From the NCBI RefSeq assembly GCF_019399895.1, contig NC_091883.1, forward strand, positions 1,406,377-1,470,376: DNA of 64,000 nt. The letters are read 5' to 3'. Source of the DNA: Cardiocondyla obscurior (taxonomy: Eukaryota > Arthropoda > Insecta > Hymenoptera > Formicidae). The notes under the pieces were generated by a model. It ran no database searches and was not told the DNA's origin. It saw only the letters and a list, made by a program, of their open reading frames with translations. The position numbers and the translations under genes were made by a program. Shown here one piece after another: positions 59,371 through 64,000 of the stretch (its first letter is position 1; each line of letters begins with the position of its first letter).

Positions 59371-61240
59371 CCTTTTTAGAACTCGTACTGTTACGCAACT
59401 TTTGGCGTGTGAGTGATGTAATCTTATCTCACCAAAGCGGGATGCTCGATAACGAACGGCCGCACTCGAGAGATTTCTCATCGAATGGGTGGAAAAAAAC
59501 GTTTCCTCCGTCAAGATCTCGTTTAACAAATCTCATTTCCGTGGGTTTATAGATTTTCTTGGATTTGTAACATTAACCGCGCAACAAATTTAATAATTAA
59601 TTGTCAAGTGAAGACAAATTTATAACGAAATCTTCTTACAATTAAACGAAGTGAAGGAAAATTAATTTATCTAATGCGTTACGTACAATTTTAATTCATT
59701 CGATTTTCTTGACATTTTCTAAATTAAAAATCTTTGGGAAGTCGTGGGTGAAATAATAATTAAATAAAAATTGCTCGGAAAAGTTTATTTATTTATTTCT
59801 ACGCGTAGATTACTTCTTTCAATTTACAGGTTTTAATAAAGCATTTTGTCCTGCAAGATGTATTTCTCTTCTGTAGTAAATATACATATACGTTATTCGT
59901 GTACCGGATCTCGGCGTAATCATATTTAACTCGCCATGTAAATCGCCGGATGGGAGAAAATCAGAGATACCGCTATTCATTTATGCAAACCGCTCATTAC
60001 TCGATTAGCGAAATTATCATAGCCAATACGACGAATAATGACGCAATAGGGAAAAACAGAATAATATATGGATGTACGGACATCAATTTACGTGTACTTA
60101 TTTAATATACAATGGCGAATGGCGATTCCCGTGAAATCATCGCCGCTCTCGATCGAATTTGAACCTTCGAATTCCTACCTACGGAAGAATTGGGAATTCC
60201 GCTGAATTGCATAAAAAAAAAAAATGACGGTTTAATCGTTGAAATAATTCCGCGAGATCGTCAACTAGATTTCCTTTCATTCGCGGCGATCGTCCAGCAA
60301 ATTGAAGATAAAATTGGAGAGCAAAGTAAATGGAACGTTAACATAGCTTTGTTCTACATATTCATATTAGGAAACTTACCTAGTACGGGACACTCGTATA
60401 CGTTTGTGTTATTATTGCGGCAATCCGGAATATTTCCGTGCCATATATTTTACGTCGCATTCAAGGAAAGTCTAATGCAGTTATAAACCGTGCGCGATAT
60501 CGCGGGGACTGCTCTCGAAATCATCGCGCGCCGCCCGTAACAAAATTCGGAGGACCGGGGGACGTAAACGGGATTGCTCCCGGTCGGCGTCTACTTAAGG
60601 TGGGACTTGCGATTTTAATGTACCGCGGGTAATGCGACGTTACTGTTGCAATGACCTAATTACCGCACTCGTAACAGCGTAACAGCGGAAGACGTGAACC
60701 ACATGAAAGCCGAGCGGCACAACTCGGAAACTTTGTCCCCGGCGTAGTCCGCCGGCGTGTCTACCTACGGTGCAGGTAATTAACTTGAGCCCTCCTAATG
60801 CACCAATATCTGAAATATGTATATCGACGAAATAATTGAATTACAGCGGATGTCTGCACACAGATACCGCGCGCACGTCTATTATATCGTCCTATTATAT
60901 CTCGAAGCGAGCGTAACGAGCCGCGACTTACGACGGGGGTGTACTTATTCGGGGAAGCGACGTGTTCTTCGGCAGTTATTAGTCGCGTCATGTCAATGGC
61001 GCAATTTCTATCGTTATCAAAGCACTTATGTGCCACCAAGGTAAATGCATCCATTACATCGAAGCCGTCTTTGGCCGCGTAAAGAGCCCGTCTGCATGAC
61101 GCTCGCGCGTAACGAGATGCCGCGACTTTCGTCAGCGCCGCAACGTACGCAATTTTCAAGAAAGCAGATTCCACGCTCACGTGCGAGCAATTAATATAAA
61201 ACAAAGTGATGCAGATTTTTTTTTTTCGCAAGGGTCCTTT
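59371..61240. other. Mixed noncoding DNA
   Basis: AT-rich at 59560-60180. A 98-codon plus frame (60190-60486) has a balanced residue mix but begins at a non-ATG codon, matches no family, and is crossed by a minus-strand donor-like CTAG|GTAAGT (GT near 60378). 60761-61231 has frames on both strands without a domain. No gene is supported. Confidence 0.5.
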
Positions 61241-61618
61241 TACACGAGCGACGGTACCTTCGAGGGTCGCAAACGCGTCTCGTTTCGGACGGAATAATTT
61301 TCAACGTCGCCGTATTAATTAGGCAGCAAGTATGCCCGGGAATCCCCGGGTCCGCGTTCACAAAAGTGGAATTGCAATTGAATTAGTAATATCGATATCA
61401 CGTTGAATAATGCATGAAGTGATATTCCCTACTATACCACCGGCGTGCGCGCGCGAACGTTGCACACCGCTATATGTGGCTTCAGACCCGACCGACGTCG
61501 GTTTTAAATAAAACACGTCCCTTTTTATGTTCCCTGTTCCTCTCCTGCGTGTTCTATGTTCCGCACAACGACTGACCGACGTCGTTGCGGGCACCCTCTT
61601 GTTTTCTCCTTCTATCCG

Positions 61619-61652
<34 letters not shown>

Positions 61653-62200
61653 CTTTCTTTCTTTCTTTCTTTTTGTGGCTTATGTAATCAAATTCGAGTC
61701 GACGTATCGCCGCGAATACCGGGACGCATTCTCGCGAGCATCCACGCATCGCCCTGGATTACTTTCGAAGATTTATGTCCTTCGTCTAATGTGGGCGGTC
61801 GGTAGTGACGATAAATGTGCTCCGGAGCGTTCGTACGCAACCCCCTGCGCCACCGCAGAACGTACCCGGACTTTGTAAACAGACTTACGCACCCGAGCTT
61901 TTTATTGCGTTCATTCATTCGTTCGTACGTTCGGAACACCCCTTGAACGTAGCTAACCGCTAAAGCTTGATAAACGACACCCCGAGATTACTGTGTTATT
62001 GGGTTTTACGTCCCGCGAGAGGGGTAGTTTTCTTAATATTAACACAGCTCCTGCAGAATCTTTCAACTTTATCGGTAAGGCTGTTACCGTTTTGCAATTA
62101 AAGTAAATCACCGTGATAATAAAAATGATTTCGTTACATTCTAATTTAATGCATTGCGCGACGATAGGCGATTGACATTCGTTATTTGCGTTAGTTCTTA
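61241..62200. other. Mixed noncoding DNA with microsatellite
   Basis: GC-moderate at 61240-61570 and 61690-61980 around a compound (CT)n(TTTC)n array. Overlapping frames on both strands have no domain. Confidence 0.55.
61619..61674 (+). repeat. Compound (CT)n(TTTC)n microsatellite
   Basis: About 13 CT units, then a T tract, then five TTTC units. Confidence 0.95.
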
Positions 62201-64000
62201 ATTGTACGCAAGTTTTTTTTTTTTTTATTTAAGACTTCTTGATTTTTAGATCAGATATCGAAATACGTGCATTTATAAAATTATCCCGTAAATATACACG
62301 CTTGTTAACATGAATAACGGATAATCATGTTATTAACGGAATCATTCAATTACACTGTCACATTACGGTTCTTTTTTCTTTTTTTTTTTTGTATAATCGT
62401 GGAGATCCGGTTATGTCATCAGTGTAAATTGTACCCGCGTGAAAATACCATTGGACATTTGAAAAATTATAGCCAGATATTGGCTTTATTTTTGAAAATT
62501 GATTTCAACGTTCGGCCGAAATTCATTTACGACTTAAAAGAAATAATTAAATGCGGTATTACGTCAAAGTAATTACCTTCTAAATCATAATTGCCGTGAA
62601 ATTTTTATTACAGGACAAATTTAATTATTAATTGGATCAGGCTCGATTCAAAGCCTGCCCGTGTTCGCGTCACGAAATCACGTAATTCATTTTTCGTCGC
62701 GATACCTACTTTGTCGCTTATTATAAACGAAGTAATGCTAAGCCGCTGGAAGTAATGCGTATCGCGTAATGAAAAATTACAATGCTTTTTTCCCGCCACG
62801 GCAACAGAGTTGCGTAATTAAGCGTCCTCCCGCCGTTGCCTTATCCAATTTATCGATCCGCTGATGCGGTAAAGCACCGTTCCAATGTCTGCGCTAATTG
62901 CAGCGGAACAAGCTACTAAATTATTTAGCTTACACATGTTGCAACAGAGAGCTGTGAGTGTGTCTAATAGCGTCCGAGAAAGAAAAAGAGAGAGAGAGAG
63001 AAAAAGAAGGAGAGTATGTGTGTGTCAGGGAAAGAAGTGAAAATAGATACTGATTGCACACGAAAAGTCAAATGTAATCGCGCGACCTTGTCGGCAGCGG
63101 CTACGTGCGATTTACGAGATCTGCTTGCCCAACTGAACGTGCAAAAACTAATTCAAGAAAGTCAGACATTTTCGCAATACGACAAATGCTTTTCTTCAAC
63201 GTTTTTATAATCAATCGCGTGTACATGTAACACACATAAAATTGATTTAAAAAAAAAATATATATAAAAAATAAAATAGTTGTTTTAATCGGAGAAATAA
63301 CATCACGTCGACGTACGTGATACATAATGCATATTGTTATACATTGCAAATTTAATATCTTTTATTTCATTGCCGTTAAAATTATACAATTATGTTGGAA
63401 AATTGATAAAAACTTATTATGTGTTTGCGTACAAAAAAAAAAAAAAAAAAAAAAAAAATGGCACAAATTTCAATGATAAATGAAACGCGATACGTTGAAA
63501 TAAAATAATCACTACTTCGTTATGCAATTTCTTTATCTGCCTTTTCTTTTTTTCTGCAACTATAACTCGAGTCGTAAACGTTCAGCCGGGCTGCAGGCAA
63601 GTAATCGATTAGCGGAAAAGAGAAGACTAAGTTTTTCATACGCAAACAGCAAGAAAATGATTCATTAATGTTAATGAATTATTAAACGTATTCGCACGTT
63701 CTATTTATATTCATATTAGTTATCGAGCTCATTTTGTGCAGTTGTGCCAAACACAACACGCTGCTACGTCACGACCAACTGCGCTCTTATTTATGCGTAT
63801 AATTTTCCTCTCTTGCTTGGATTTACATACAGATTTTCCTGAAGATAACATTTATGTCGAGCGAAGTTTATATAAATCGGCGTACGTACCTTCGGTATCG
63901 CAAATGTTTAGCGGTATAAAAATTCGCCGTTTCTTTCTTTTATCCATTTGTAAGCGTAATTGAACCCGTAAACTCGCCGTTCGCTGGCCGACGAAATTGA
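62201..64000. other. AT-rich noncoding stretch
   Basis: T tracts near 62212-62226 and 62379-62390, an (AG)n-rich purine tract at 62976-63014 and a 26-base A tract at 63433-63458. Open frames are short, AT-biased and unrecognised. No gene is visible up to the end of the window. Confidence 0.65.
63433..63458 (+). repeat. Poly-A tract, 26 bp
   Basis: A pure A run. It could be the tail of a retrocopy, but upstream sequence shows no open frame, and a target-site duplication was not evident. Confidence 0.9.

Noticed and set aside
60190..60486. 98-codon plus-strand frame with protein-like composition
   Set aside because: Non-ATG start, no family match, no plus-strand splice signals at either end.
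63433..63458. Poly-A tail of a retrotransposed gene copy
   Set aside because: No coding-like or repeat-like body upstream and no flanking duplication seen; A tracts occur throughout the window.
1..64000. tRNA, rRNA, spliceosomal RNA or known insect microRNA genes
   Set aside because: Reading for B-box words (GGTTCGANTCC type), the U6 start and familiar mature microRNA words gave nothing convincing. A covariance-model scan could still find a divergent one.
1..64000. CRISPR array, operon or phage-like organisation
   Set aside because: No regularly spaced identical repeats with unique spacers, no compact co-directional genes; composition and splice signals are eukaryotic.

Overview
The window looks like AT-rich, CpG-undepleted animal nuclear DNA, most plausibly from an insect. 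Long AT-rich stretches with A/T homopolymers alternate with short CpG-rich islands, and there are many (CT)n/(AG)n microsatellites. Splice-like signals of the animal type occur (TACTAAC-like branch sites, pyrimidine tract then CAG, GTGAG/GTAAG donors). There is no bacterial gene packing, no operon and no phage or CRISPR structure. A hymenopteran such as an ant would fit the retained CpG on an AT-rich background, but that is inference from composition and nothing here proves the taxon.

I found no protein-coding gene, tRNA, rRNA or microRNA that I can name. The longest open frame is about 215 codons (7274-7921). It and most others over 100 codons lie in CpG-rich or strand-skewed islands, often have an open frame on the opposite strand, and have no recognisable domain. 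The simplest reading is intergenic DNA and/or the inside of very large introns.

Layout. 1-9.9 kb: mixed DNA with CpG islands at 7.25-7.96 kb and 8.93-9.7 kb, and a 120-130 bp tandem duplication at 8.27-8.55 kb. 9.9-22.7 kb: mostly AT-rich, with GC-richer islands at 13.4-14.7 kb (paired SOX-like sites) and 17.6-20.4 kb. 22.7-24.2 kb: a candidate promoter/first-exon cluster containing a gap-free direct repeat 502 bp apart and three strong 5' splice-donor sequences. 24.2-35 kb: AT-rich DNA with a purine-rich island at 26.1-26.5 kb and a long (CT)n tract at 27.7 kb. 35.0-36.6 kb: the clearest organised locus, a CpG island with an internal duplication followed by three tandem copies of a short exon-like unit and a fourth exon-like segment. 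36.6-64 kb: AT-rich DNA interrupted by CpG islands at 41.7-42.6, 47.4-47.9, 49.5-50.7, 51.6-52.5, 55.7-56.2 and 58.3-59.4 kb.

The items most worth following are the tandem exon array at 35.7-36.6 kb, the repeated first-exon-like cluster at 22.9-24.2 kb, and a few compact paired-site or palindromic elements that could be regulatory. None is shown by the sequence to be functional.
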